Assembly: GCA_030583665.1 (NCBI GenBank)
Contig: CP129469.1
Location: 620,001-684,000 of the forward strand
Direction: 5' to 3'
From: Candidatus Jettenia sp. AMX2
GTDB taxonomy: Bacteria; Planctomycetota; Brocadiia; Brocadiales; Brocadiaceae
DNA length: 64,000 nt
Shown one piece after another: positions 15,963 through 25,143 of this stretch (position 1 is its first letter; each line of letters starts with the position of its first letter). A program made the position numbers and the translations under genes. The notes under the pieces were generated by a model, which ran no database searches, was not told where the DNA came from, and saw only the letters and a list, made by a program, of their open reading frames with translations.

Positions 15963-18052
15963 TGAAATATAATATTGTCCACGATATTCCCAGGAGGATG
16001 AGGATAAATCTTCATTTGTCAGAAAGGCATAGAAGCGGTAATCTTCAGGTTGAAGAAATGTTTTCAGCGATTGAGGGAATTCGTAAGGTATCGTTCAATC
16101 GCCGTACGGGGAATTTGCTTGTTTCTTATGAAGGGAATGGCTATGTAAAAAATACATTGCTAAAGATAATACAGGAAGCACCGGTAGTTTTTATAAAAAA
16201 AGAAAATCACAACGGCAAGGAAAATATACTTAAACAAAAAAAAAGAAAGGTGATTACCGCAGGCATTCTCCTGGTCGTAAGGTCTTGGATACCGCCTATC
16301 GTGTCACCATTGATTACGTTTTACGGGGCCATTCCCGTATTCAGGAAAGGTTTCAAATCGGTATTAAACAGAAAGTTAAATGTCGATTCTCTTGATTCTG
16401 CCGCTGTTGGAATTTCTCTTCTAAGAGGTGATTATCTTGCTGCAAGTATTGTTACCTTCTTTCTAAAAGTTGGGGATTTCTTTGAAGAACTGATACGGCA
16501 GAAGTCACGGGAAAGCCTGTCGAAGATGTTTCAAATAGGGGATGAATGGGTATGGGTGAAGAGAAATGGATTTGAATCAAGGATTAACACAAAAGAAATA
16601 ATTATTGGAGATCTTGTGGTTGTAAGAACAGGGAATAGCATCCCTGTAGATGGTGTTGTTGTAGAGGGCGTTGCTCTTGTCAATCAATCCTCAATTACGG
16701 GCGAACCTATTCCGGCTTCAAAAAGAGCCGGGCTTACGGTTTATGCGGGTACGGTAATTGAGGAAGGCTTTTTAATAATAAGATCGGTAAAGGTTGGAGA
16801 TGAAACCAGGGTCTCCAGGATTGTCAGGATAATAGAAGATTCGGAAGGTTTGAAGGCCGAGGTACAAAACCATTCAGAGGTACTTGCGAACAAGGTTGTT
16901 CCTTATAGCTTTCTGTTGAGCGGGCTTATCTATATCTTTACCAGGGATCCCGTAAGAGCCGCTTCGGTATTACTGGTAGATTATTCATGTGCCATTAAAT
17001 TATCAACCCCATTGGCGATTATGTCTGCGATGATTGCTGCAACAAAACGGGGGATTCTCATAAAGGGGGGAAAATTTATAGAGAAATTGGCACAGGCAAA
17101 TCTGTTTCTCCTTGACAAAACAGGTACTCTTACCAGGGCGAAACCACGGGTTTATGATCTTCTTCCATTTAATGAATTCAACCGTGAATATTTATTAAAA
17201 AATGTAGCATGCGTCGAAGAACACTTTCCCCATCCAGTAGCAACCGCGGTGGTAAAAAAGGCAGAAGAAGAAGGGCTTATTCATGAGGAGAACCATGCTG
17301 AGGTTGAATTTGTCCTTGCTCATGGCATTGCATCAAGGATTAATGGGAAGAGGATATTGGTAGGCAGCAGGCACTTTATCTATGACGATAATAGCATTCA
17401 TGCTAAACATGAAGAACCTGTAGTAAATGATTTTATCAACAGGGGATATTCGATACTTTATATAGCCGTAGAAGATAAGCTTGCAGGTATTATTGCTATT
17501 GAAGACCACCTGCGTGACGATTCGCAGGAATTTCTCGGAATGTTAAGGGATTTAGATGTTGAGAGGATTATTATGATTACAGGGGATAATGATGCCACAG
17601 CGCAGAATGTCGCAAAAAAATTAGGTATCGATGAATACTATGCGGAGGTTCTTCCTGATAAGAAAACAGAAATAGTAAAAACTTTTAAAAAAAAGGGCTA
17701 TGTAGTTGCGATGGTCGGGGATGGAATTAATGACTCTCCGGCTATTTCTCTTGCCGATGTTGGCATATCGATGAAGCATGGTGCGGATGTGGCGAAAGAG
17801 GCCTGTGATGTTTTGCTTTTAGATGTGAAGCTTCAAAAAATTATCGAAGCGAAGATGATAGCAAAGAATACCATGTCCCGTATTCAGCAGAATTTCAAAT
17901 ATATTGTTGGGGCAAATAGTGCTTTGATGGCTCTTGGCATTATGGGGCTGATTACTCCAATAACGTCTGCCTTCATACATAATGCAACAACCATTCTTGT
18001 ATCTTTAAATTCAGTGAGGCCTTATCGTACCTCTTTCTCAAAAAAGACATAG
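15962..18052 (+). CDS. P1B-like metal-transporting P-type ATPase, CPC replaced by YSC
   Basis: This 696-residue inner-membrane pump has an N-terminal HMA-like domain without CxxC (about 1-60), membrane helices around 97-175, the actuator domain with TGEP at 246-249, helices around 310-360, the phosphorylation site DKTGT at Asp385, and the hinge GDGIND. The intramembrane metal motif, usually CPC, reads YSCAIKLSTP (341-350), with proline replaced and a lysine three residues on. Copper, zinc or cadmium specificity should therefore not be assumed; Mn or Fe export is possible for such variants. Fewer C-terminal helices are present than in Ca2+-type pumps, as normal for P1B. It lies in a Fur-boxed region and is followed by an exported chelatase-like gene. 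Confidence 0.88.
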   Translation: MKYNIVHDIPRRMRINLHLSERHRSGNLQVEEMFSAIEGIRKVSFNRRTGNLLVSYEGNGYVKNTLLKIIQEAPVVFIKKENHNGKENILKQKKRKVITAGILLVVRSWIPPIVSPLITFYGAIPVFRKGFKSVLNRKLNVDSLDSAAVGISLLRGDYLAASIVTFFLKVGDFFEELIRQKSRESLSKMFQIGDEWVWVKRNGFESRINTKEIIIGDLVVVRTGNSIPVDGVVVEGVALVNQSSITGEPIPASKRAGLTVYAGTVIEEGFLIIRSVKVGDETRVSRIVRIIEDSEGLKAEVQNHSEVLANKVVPYSFLLSGLIYIFTRDPVRAASVLLVDYSCAIKLSTPLAIMSAMIAATKRGILIKGGKFIEKLAQANLFLLDKTGTLTRAKPRVYDLLPFNEFNREYLLKNVACVEEHFPHPVATAVVKKAEEEGLIHEENHAEVEFVLAHGIASRINGKRILVGSRHFIYDDNSIHAKHEEPVVNDFINRGYSILYIAVEDKLAGIIAIEDHLRDDSQEFLGMLRDLDVERIIMITGDNDATAQNVAKKLGIDEYYAEVLPDKKTEIVKTFKKKGYVVAMVGDGINDSPAISLADVGISMKHGADVAKEACDVLLLDVKLQKIIEAKMIAKNTMSRIQQNFKYIVGANSALMALGIMGLITPITSAFIHNATTILVSLNSVRPYRTSFSKKT

Positions 18053-18125
18053 CAATGAAATCGTGAAACAAGAATCTGTAGGTTGATGATTGTGCTTTTC
18101 AGAGTGCTTCATAGGAATCCGAGAT

Positions 18126-19193
18126 ATGAAAAGGCTTTTATGTGGTATGATAATCGTTTTGGGTTTGCTGAATATTGGGTTATTTTTATTAATTCCATTG
18201 GCAAACAGTAAGGCTGGGGCTTTACAAAATGTAAAAACTGAGTGGGGTGCAGGAATATTAGTAGTTACCCGTGCTGCCGTGAAAGAAGATTACAAGAGGG
18301 CTGCTTCAGATGGTAAAGTGGTGGTACCATTACACCCTGAAACAGTTGGCATACTGATTCTTGCGCATGGCATTCACAACCACGGATACGGAGAGCAAGT
18401 TTTAGATGCCATTCCACGGTGGAATGCTGAAGTGCTTGAAGCTGTTAAGCCATTAAAAAGGAAATACCCCCTTGAAGTAGCTTTTGGTATGGCTGACCCG
18501 GAAACGATTGAAGATGCTGTGCGTAAATTGGAACATAAAAATATTACAAATGTGATAGCAGTGCCGTTATTTATTTCCTCTCATAGTCCGATAATTGATA
18601 ATTCCCGTTATATTTTGGGCTTGCAGGAAGAATTATCGCCTGCTTCTACCGTTAAATCATTACCACGGCTAAAGAGTAAAATGAGATTTACCATGACGGA
18701 GGCCCTGGACGATAATCCACTTGTAGCTGAAATTCTTTTGGAAAGGGCGAGGGTGCTTAGTATATATCCAGGGCAGGAGACAGTAATCCTGGTGGGACAC
18801 GGACCGAATGACGAAAATACAAATAAACTATGGCTGAATGATATAGAGAAACTAGCCTCATTTGTTAGGGAAAAAGGCGGGTTTAAAGAAGCTAAGGCTG
18901 CTACATGGAGAAGTGATGCCCCTCCATCTGTTAAAGAAAAAGCGGCTCAGGAGTTAAGGAAAATGGTAGAAAGGGATGGAAGGGTGATTGTTATTCCACA
19001 TTTACTTGCTTCAGGGGGAGTAGAGGGAGAGATCACAGAAATATTAAAAGGACTGTCTTATATTTATAATGGCAAAACCTTACTACCTCATCAAAATATA
19101 ACGAAGTGGATTGAAATACAGGTCGAAAAGGAAATTATGAAACTCAGGGGAAACAAGGGTGAAGACCAATCTTTGTTACCTTATATGTTTTAA
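18126..19193 (+). CDS. Exported CbiX/SirB-like chelatase, two domains
   Basis: I start this gene at the ATG at 18126 rather than the upstream in-frame TTG at 18090, because the product then opens with a signal peptide or anchor (MKRLLCGMIIVLGLLNIGLF, about residues 1-30). The 355-residue protein has two chelatase-like halves: an N-terminal ILILAHGIHNHGYGEQVLDA with the putative catalytic His, and a second half with VILVGHGPNDENTNKLW and VIPHLLASGGVEGEI. Class II chelatases (CbiX, SirB, CbiK) insert Co or Fe into sirohydrochlorin in the cytoplasm; a signal sequence places this one outside the cytoplasm. A periplasmic CbiK is known from Desulfovibrio vulgaris and was proposed to serve haem or iron transport. 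An AGGA lies about 10 bases before the start. Confidence 0.8.
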   Translation: MKRLLCGMIIVLGLLNIGLFLLIPLANSKAGALQNVKTEWGAGILVVTRAAVKEDYKRAASDGKVVVPLHPETVGILILAHGIHNHGYGEQVLDAIPRWNAEVLEAVKPLKRKYPLEVAFGMADPETIEDAVRKLEHKNITNVIAVPLFISSHSPIIDNSRYILGLQEELSPASTVKSLPRLKSKMRFTMTEALDDNPLVAEILLERARVLSIYPGQETVILVGHGPNDENTNKLWLNDIEKLASFVREKGGFKEAKAATWRSDAPPSVKEKAAQELRKMVERDGRVIVIPHLLASGGVEGEITEILKGLSYIYNGKTLLPHQNITKWIEIQVEKEIMKLRGNKGEDQSLLPYMF

Positions 19194-19225
19194 ATATTTT
19201 ATTACCATCTTATCGGGACAAATTC

Positions 19226-19250
19226 TTTATCATTTTGATAAAATTTTTTT
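19226..19250 (+). terminator. AT-rich hairpin with T-run after the chelatase gene
   Basis: TTTATCA and TGATAAA are separated by three Ts and followed by A and seven Ts. The stem is AT-only apart from one GC pair, so it is weak, but its position at the end of the gene and before iron box 4 fits a terminator. Confidence 0.5.
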
Positions 19251-19259
19251 CCATTATAT

Positions 19260-19274
19260 TGAGAATGAGTCTCA
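19260..19274. promoter_or_regulatory. Fur-type operator (iron box 4)
   Basis: TGAGAATGAGTCTCA is identical to the box at 13540. It lies 24 bases before the start of the DUF2325 gene. A weak TATATT at 19255-19260 overlaps it. Confidence 0.7.
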
Positions 19275-19298
19275 TTATATATTAAGGGAGGATATAAA

Positions 19299-19613
19299 AT
19301 GTCAGTATTGATTGTTGGGGGTGACCATCTGGGAAGTATTCCCAAGGAACTGGACAAGATTGGCATTAATGACGTTCGGCACATAACAGGAAGGGGTGGG
19401 CAAAAAGTTCATGACGGGATTCCTACGACAATGGATTTTATTATTGTTTTGTATGATTTTGTAAACCATAATCTGGCACATAAGATAAAAAAGATTGCTG
19501 AAGGCAGAGGGGTTCCCGTTGTTTATGCGAAGAGATCGTGGTCATCTATCTATCAAAAAATGAAGGAGAATCAGAGGCAGTTAAAAAAAATAGGCTTGCA
19601 AACGCTGGCATAA
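19299..19613 (+). CDS. DUF2325 family protein
   Basis: This 104-residue cytoplasmic protein begins MSVLIVGGDHLGSIPKEL and contains HITGRGGQKVHDGIP and DFIIVLYDFVNHNLAHKIKKIA, then GVPVVYAKRSWSSI, which is the DUF2325 pattern. Its Rossmann-like fold has no known reaction that I can name. A good AGGGAGG ribosome site precedes the ATG. Being alone behind its own Fur-type box suggests a role in iron response or iron-limited growth. Confidence 0.8.
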   Translation: MSVLIVGGDHLGSIPKELDKIGINDVRHITGRGGQKVHDGIPTTMDFIIVLYDFVNHNLAHKIKKIAEGRGVPVVYAKRSWSSIYQKMKENQRQLKKIGLQTLA

Positions 19614-19755
19614 CAACGCCGTTCGTTAAATTAGAAAAGATGGAATACTGTATAATGCTAAGTTTTATCTCATAAGAGATACATGAATAATAATCTCAGT
19701 CCTTTGAAACCTATACTATTCTTATTTTACTTCACTCCTGATAGCGCTTTATTTC

Positions 19756-19784
19756 TTGACATAAATTTCCTCTGCTATTAATAT
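19756..19784 (+). promoter_or_regulatory. Sigma70-type promoter for the kinase-regulator-heptose unit
   Basis: TTGACA at 19756-19761 and TAATAT at 19779-19784 are 17 bp apart. The kinase gene begins at 19839. No Fur-type box is present here. Confidence 0.6.
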
Positions 19785-19838
19785 ACCAACATCGGTATTT
19801 TAAATCCATATCATATAAAAACATCGCTAAATCTCGTA

Positions 19839-22202
19839 ATGAAAAAAAAACATAGCATACTTCTCATTGACGATGATAAATTAATGTGCATATCACTCAA
19901 AAGTCTTTTGGAAGAGAATGGATATTATGTTTCTATAGTATCCAATGGTAATGATGCGATTCATTTTCTTGAGAAACATACGATAGATTTGATTTTGTTT
20001 GATTTGAGATTGCAAGATATTGATGAACTTTCGTTAGTAAACAAAATTAAAGAGGTTTCAACAGATACAATTATGTTGGTGATGATTGATCAAAATAAAA
20101 TAAAAACGGTAGTAAATACGCTTTGCCAGGATACCGCTGACTATATTCTTAAGCCATTTGATACAGATTATTTAAAAAAGACCATCGAAAAAGCGCTTTA
20201 TAAAAAGCAGCTTGAAGCCAGTCTCAAAAGAACACTCATAGAGAAGGAGATTGTTAGCAATATTAACAAAACAATAGCTACCAGTTTGGATATCAGGGAG
20301 AGTTTTCCTACCATATGTAATGAGTTAAAAAAAATTATTACATTTGATCATGCCTGCCTTATTATCCCGAATGATCAGGGGAACTGGTTTCAGGTATTTG
20401 CATCTGCAAAAAGTTATAATTTCAGTGAAATTGATGAAGGAATGCTTTCTCCCATGTCTGGCAGTCTTTTAGATGAAATTATAAAAACGGGCGAGCCTGT
20501 TATTGTGAATGATACGGGCAAAAGTGATTTCTGGACTAATGCAGTGTTGCACAAAGAGGGAATACATGCGAGACTAGGATTTCCTCTTACCTATAAAGGG
20601 AAAGTACTCGGGGCTATTACCTTGGGAAGCGAAAGGGTGAATAGTTTTAGTGAACAATGTAATTATTATCTTTGGCAGATAGCACCGCAACTTGCCATTG
20701 CACTTGAGAATACAAATCTCTTCAACCGCATCAAAGCATCCGAAGAGCGTTATAAGACATTATTTAACCATGCTGCGGATTCTATGATGATGATAGATTT
20801 TTATGGAAGAATTCTTACGGTAAACCAGCGTGAAGAAGAGATCATTGGTTACAAGACGGAAGAACTCCTTGGTAAAGATATCTGTGATTTTCTACCAGAG
20901 AAATCAAAAATATTTGTGAAAGAACTTCTATTGATAGCTATGAATCACAAGGTTCAAACAACAGAGATCGAAGTTATTAGCAAAAGCAGGCAAATCTTGG
21001 TTATGGAATTGGATTGTACCGTTGTAAAGGAAGAAGATAATAATCCCTATCTGTTAATACACTTTCGTGATATAACAAGGAGAAAAAATCTCGAAATGGA
21101 ATTAATAGAGGAAAAGAAAAAGCTTGATAATATTGTAAGTAAAATAGGTGCAGATCTTTTGGTAATTGATAACAATAATAAAATATGCTGGGCAAATAAA
21201 AGGTTAATTGAGCAACATCCTCTTGGTGAAAAGATAGTAAATCATACCTGTTTTGATACCTATTGCCATTTAGAAGCTATTCCTGCGGATTGCCCTTCGA
21301 TCAAGGTGTTTGAAACCGGGAGAATACAACAGATTGAACGTGTAATCTGTAATTATAGTAAGAAGAAATTTTGCAATGTAATCAGTTCTCCTATTTTTGA
21401 TAAGAATGGAAATGTTGTACAAGTTCTGGAATTGATTCAGGATATTACTGATAAAAAGCTTGAAGAAGAAAAACAGAAAAAACTTCAGCAACAACTTATG
21501 CACTCAGATAGGTTGATATCCATTGGCAGGCTTGCCGCAGGTGTAGCGCATGAGATAAATACACCGCTTGCAATTCTTTCTGGTATGATACAAGGTTTCC
21601 TTGAAAGGAGTGAATCCTTTACCAGAGAGACAATAAAAGAATTTAAGACTATGCAAAAGGTGTCAAAGCGTATTGAAAAAACGGTTGATTCACTCCTTGA
21701 TTTGTCACACTCTGAGGGTACTGAACAGCCAAAATTTATTAATATTAACGAATTAATAAAGAATACGGTTTTTCTTATTGATGAGCAGTTTCTTGAGAAA
21801 AACAAACATATAATCCTGAAATTATCTCCTTCTCTTCCGAAAATCAATGGTTTCGCTGAACAACTGCAGCAGGTATTTATAAATTTACTCATTAACGCGG
21901 ATGATGCCACGGAAAGCGGTGATACGATTTCAATAATAACATATCAAAGAGATAAAAAGACGATACATATTAATTTTAAAGACACTGGCAGTGGTATTCC
22001 CGATGACCATGTATTAAAAATTTTTGATCCCTTTTTTACAACGAAAGAAGTGGGGAGAGGAACGGGACTCGGATTATCTATTACCTACGGAATAATAGAA
22101 AGACACCATGGTACTATCAGTGTTAAGAGTAAGATAGGAAAGGGTACTGTCTTTGATATTAATTTGCCGGTAGATTTTAAAAGGATGACTACTCATGGAT
22201 AG
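19839..22202 (+). CDS. Soluble histidine kinase: REC-GAF-PAS-PAS-HisKA-HATPase
   Basis: This 787-residue protein has no membrane helix. An N-terminal receiver (about 5-125) has the phospho-acceptor Asp55 in [12 protein letters not shown] domain follows (about 140-290), then a PAS domain (about 300-415) and a second PAS (about 425-545) with a cysteine cluster ([18 protein letters not shown] and a later KKFCNV). The HisKA region has the phosphorylated His in [13 protein letters not shown], and the ATPase domain has [18 protein letters not shown] and GRGTGLGLS. It senses a cytoplasmic signal and probably phosphorylates the regulator whose start overlaps its stop by eight bases. The cysteine-containing PAS type is common in multi-PAS kinases and may be redox-sensitive. 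Confidence 0.9.
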   Translation: MKKKHSILLIDDDKLMCISLKSLLEENGYYVSIVSNGNDAIHFLEKHTIDLILFDLRLQDIDELSLVNKIKEVSTDTIMLVMIDQNKIKTVVNTLCQDTADYILKPFDTDYLKKTIEKALYKKQLEASLKRTLIEKEIVSNINKTIATSLDIRESFPTICNELKKIITFDHACLIIPNDQGNWFQVFASAKSYNFSEIDEGMLSPMSGSLLDEIIKTGEPVIVNDTGKSDFWTNAVLHKEGIHARLGFPLTYKGKVLGAITLGSERVNSFSEQCNYYLWQIAPQLAIALENTNLFNRIKASEERYKTLFNHAADSMMMIDFYGRILTVNQREEEIIGYKTEELLGKDICDFLPEKSKIFVKELLLIAMNHKVQTTEIEVISKSRQILVMELDCTVVKEEDNNPYLLIHFRDITRRKNLEMELIEEKKKLDNIVSKIGADLLVIDNNNKICWANKRLIEQHPLGEKIVNHTCFDTYCHLEAIPADCPSIKVFETGRIQQIERVICNYSKKKFCNVISSPIFDKNGNVVQVLELIQDITDKKLEEEKQKKLQQQLMHSDRLISIGRLAAGVAHEINTPLAILSGMIQGFLERSESFTRETIKEFKTMQKVSKRIEKTVDSLLDLSHSEGTEQPKFININELIKNTVFLIDEQFLEKNKHIILKLSPSLPKINGFAEQLQQVFINLLINADDATESGDTISIITYQRDKKTIHINFKDTGSGIPDDHVLKIFDPFFTTKEVGRGTGLGLSITYGIIERHHGTISVKSKIGKGTVFDINLPVDFKRMTTHG

Positions 22203-22830
22203 AGGAATAAAAGTCCTGATCGTAGATGATGACAAAGATTATAATGTGTATTTGACAAAATTTCTGACGGATGAAGGTTATGTGGTAAAAGGTATAACAA
22301 AGCCAATGGAGACTATTTCTGTTTTGGATCAGGAAAAATTTCACATTATTATACTGGATCTAAAAATGCCGCAGATTAGCGGTACTGAATTGCTTAAGGA
22401 AATAAAGGCAAAGTATCACAATATTTGTGTCATTGTATTGACCGGATATCCATCCTTTAAGTCTGCAGTCGAGACGATGAAGCTCGATGCATTTGATTAT
22501 TTAAAGAAGCCATTCGATTTAAACGATTTACGAAGGGCACTCTGTAATGCACAAAGAACTTATGGTCTCATCGGAAGTTCTAAGGATAAACTGAAAAGTG
22601 CTGTAGGGAAAAAACTTAAATTTTTAAGAAAAAGTAAGAAAATTACGCAAAAGCAGTTAGCAGAACGTACTGGTTTGTCACCAAGCCTGTTATCCCAGAT
22701 TGAAAACGGTCAAATAGCAGCCTCTCTCACCACCCTTGATAAACTATCCTCATCCCTGAATGCCAAGATGTCATATTTTCTTGAGGATGAGTCTGACCAG
22801 TCCAGAGCAAAGGAGAGTAAGATTTTATAA
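22195..22830 (+). CDS. Response regulator with XRE-type HTH output
   Basis: The 211-residue protein has an N-terminal receiver (about 1-125) with acidic residues in IVDDDKDY, phospho-acceptor Asp55 in IIILDLKMP, and Lys in YLKKPF. After a short linker the C-terminal part (about 138-195) is an HTH_3/XRE domain, LKFLRKSKKITQKQLAERTG and SPSLLSQIENGQ. Most regulators use OmpR, NarL or Fis-type outputs, so the XRE fusion is uncommon. Overlap with the kinase gene marks them as a pair, and hldE follows after 29 bases, so the pair may control heptose (LPS) synthesis. Confidence 0.9.
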   Translation: MDRGIKVLIVDDDKDYNVYLTKFLTDEGYVVKGITKPMETISVLDQEKFHIIILDLKMPQISGTELLKEIKAKYHNICVIVLTGYPSFKSAVETMKLDAFDYLKKPFDLNDLRRALCNAQRTYGLIGSSKDKLKSAVGKKLKFLRKSKKITQKQLAERTGLSPSLLSQIENGQIAASLTTLDKLSSSLNAKMSYFLEDESDQSRAKESKIL

Positions 22831-22859
22831 TTATACTATAATAAAGGAGTTTTAAATTA

Positions 22860-24386
22860 ATGGATAGGCTATTCAGTATTATTTCCAGTTTACGTTCACC
22901 CAGGATTTCCGTTATAGGCGATTTAATGCTTGATAAATATGTGTGGGGTGAGGTGAGGCGCATCTCACAGGAGGCACCTATCCCTGTTGTTAATGTTACT
23001 TCAGAGGATATAAGGGCCGGTGGTGCTGGAAGTGTTATAAATAATTTACAGACACTGGGTGCACAGGTTTTTGCCTGCGGAGTGATTGGATATGATTCGT
23101 ATGGAAATTCCCTTTTAGATATTTTTAAAACTATGGGGGTTGATACCACTGGGGTTTTAACTGATAAAAGCCGTCATACGACACTCAAAATCCGTTATCT
23201 GGGACATCTGCAAACTGCCGGTAAAGGAGTACAACAACTATTGCGGGTTGATTATGAAAAGACACACCTTCTGTTGCCTGAAATAGAAGTGCAGTTTAAT
23301 GATTATGTAAACGAGACCATACCGTTATGTGATATTGTGCTTGTCTCAGATATGAATAAAGGGCTGCTTACTAACTCTTTTTTACAAACAATTGTGGCCC
23401 TTTGTAAAAGGCATAAGAAAATTATCATTGCAGATCCAAAGCTCGCAAGTGATTATACTTGTTATAGCAGTTTTACTGCGATTACTCCTAACAGAAACGA
23501 GACAGAACTTGCTACAGGAATAAAAATTACAGATACCAATAATCTTATGCAGGCTGCAAAGAAGCTTACTTCTGAGCTTTCTTTGGAGTACTGTATTATT
23601 ACCCTTGACAAAGATGGGATATTTCTATACCAAAAAGATGGGAATGGAAAAATTATCCCAACTACTCCAAAAAGTGTATTTGATGTAACGGGAGCTGGCG
23701 ATATGGTTCTTAGCACATTCGGGATGGTTGTTGGAAGTGGCTATGATTTCGAAGATGCCGCTCAGCTCGCTAATATTGCAGCAGGAATAGAGGTTGGGAA
23801 GATCGGTGCAACACCGGTAAGCAAGGGTGAAATTTTGAATGAACTTATATGTGGGAAGAGCCACTTGCCGAATAAGATTAAAGATATTGATGTGCTTATA
23901 GGCATTTTGAATGAACATAGGAAAAAAAATGATAAAATTGTTTTTACCAATGGTTGTTTTGATATATTGCATATTGGACACATTGAATATCTCAGATTTG
24001 CCAGAAAACAGGGCGATTTACTTGTGGTAGGTTTGAATGCTGATTGTTCAGTACGGGCATTAAAAGGCCCTTTACGTCCTTTTATTTCGCAGGAAGAGCG
24101 GGCAAAGATGCTTGCAGCATTGGAGGATATAAATTATGTGGTGCTTTTTGATGAACAAACACCCATGAATTTAATTAAGGCAATTAAACCCGATGTGCTC
24201 GTGAAGGGAGAAGATTGGAAAGATGCTGGAATAGTGGGTAGTGAATTTGTTGAGTCATATGGAGGAAAGATCGTTTTTGCACCTTTTGTGAAAGGTATTT
24301 CAACTACAGATATTGTAACGAGAATAATTCATAAATGTAATCAGGTGGAAAAAACAAAAGACATGACGAACAGTGCGTTAACATAG
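22860..24386 (+). CDS. hldE: Bifunctional heptose-7-P kinase / heptose-1-P adenylyltransferase
   Basis: This 508-residue cytoplasmic enzyme makes ADP-heptose for the LPS inner core. The N-terminal part (about 1-325) is a ribokinase-type kinase, with GDLMLDKYVWGEVRRISQEAP at the start and the catalytic DVTGAGDMVL. The C-terminal part (about 345-490) is a nucleotidyltransferase with FTNGCFDILHIGHIEYL, including the HIGH motif, and VKGEDW. Length and order match HldE (RfaE). AAAGGAG precedes the ATG. It is followed by gmhA and gmhB, giving the complete pathway from sedoheptulose 7-phosphate except the epimerase. Confidence 0.94.
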   Translation: MDRLFSIISSLRSPRISVIGDLMLDKYVWGEVRRISQEAPIPVVNVTSEDIRAGGAGSVINNLQTLGAQVFACGVIGYDSYGNSLLDIFKTMGVDTTGVLTDKSRHTTLKIRYLGHLQTAGKGVQQLLRVDYEKTHLLLPEIEVQFNDYVNETIPLCDIVLVSDMNKGLLTNSFLQTIVALCKRHKKIIIADPKLASDYTCYSSFTAITPNRNETELATGIKITDTNNLMQAAKKLTSELSLEYCIITLDKDGIFLYQKDGNGKIIPTTPKSVFDVTGAGDMVLSTFGMVVGSGYDFEDAAQLANIAAGIEVGKIGATPVSKGEILNELICGKSHLPNKIKDIDVLIGILNEHRKKNDKIVFTNGCFDILHIGHIEYLRFARKQGDLLVVGLNADCSVRALKGPLRPFISQEERAKMLAALEDINYVVLFDEQTPMNLIKAIKPDVLVKGEDWKDAGIVGSEFVESYGGKIVFAPFVKGISTTDIVTRIIHKCNQVEKTKDMTNSALT

Positions 24387-24418
24387 GTGGCATACAAAGT
24401 TTACAGAGATAAAAAAGA

Positions 24419-24994
24419 ATGATTATGAATGATATAAAACTACACTTGCAAGAAAGTATAGATACGAAAAAGGCGATGTTATTGGCGAACCTTGAAACAA
24501 TTAGAGATATAGCAAACATTCTTATTAAGACACTTAAACAGAATAACTGCATTTACCTTATAGGCAATGGGGGAAGTGCGGCAGATGCACAGCATATTGC
24601 TGGTGAATTAATAGGGAGGTTTAAGCTTGACCGACGCCCTTTTCCTGCAATTGCCTTAACGACAGACAGTTCCGTAATAACTGCAATTGCCAATGATTTT
24701 GGTTATGACTCCTGTTTTTCCAGACAAATCGAGGCCTTGGTTTGCCCGGATGATGCTGTTATTGCATTTAGTACGAGTGGAAATTCCAAGGGGATTGTAA
24801 ATGCTGTTCAGCTTGCGAAAACGTTGGGTGCTGTTACTGTAGGATTTACTGGAAAGGATGGCGGCTTGTTAAAGAACGTTGCTGATATTTGTTTAAAAAT
24901 CCCATCGGACAATACACCAAGGATCCAGGAGTGTCATATTACCGTTGGTCATATTCTATGCTATCTTATTGAAAAAGAGTTTTTTACAATATAA
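24419..24994 (+). CDS. gmhA: Sedoheptulose 7-phosphate isomerase
   Basis: This 191-residue enzyme converts sedoheptulose 7-phosphate to D-glycero-D-manno-heptose 7-phosphate, the first step of ADP-heptose synthesis. The SIS domain shows LIGNGGSAADAQHIAGEL, FKLDRRPFPAIALTTD and STSGNSKG, all conserved in GmhA, and a late ECHITVGHILC segment with the active-site His. It begins 32 bases after hldE. An alternative ATG two codons later cannot be excluded. Confidence 0.94.
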   Translation: MIMNDIKLHLQESIDTKKAMLLANLETIRDIANILIKTLKQNNCIYLIGNGGSAADAQHIAGELIGRFKLDRRPFPAIALTTDSSVITAIANDFGYDSCFSRQIEALVCPDDAVIAFSTSGNSKGIVNAVQLAKTLGAVTVGFTGKDGGLLKNVADICLKIPSDNTPRIQECHITVGHILCYLIEKEFFTI

Positions 24995-25060
24995 ATTCCA
25001 ATGGTGAATAATCAGTAATGAGAAACGCACACTGATAATTCTTCAAAAAAGGGACAAAAA

Positions 25061-25126
25061 TGTCATTGCGAGGCTAAGCCGGAGCAATCTCAAAGAACGG
25101 AATTCTGTATTTTGCCCGGAATGACA
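25061..25126. repeat. Dispersed intergenic repeat, copy B
   Basis: The unit begins TGTCATTGCGAGGC, contains GGAGCAATCTC and ends CCGGAATGACA, so the termini TGTCATT and AATGACA are inverted. It sits in the gap between gmhA and gmhB and matches the copies at 8309 and 59193 in its GTCATTGCGAGG and GCAATCTC blocks. Confidence 0.65.
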
Positions 25127-25143
25127 TCAAGAGGTATTTAAAA

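Noticed and set aside
18090-18125. TTG start for the exported chelatase
   Set aside because: It adds 12 residues before a normal signal peptide and has no ribosome site; the ATG at 18126 is better.
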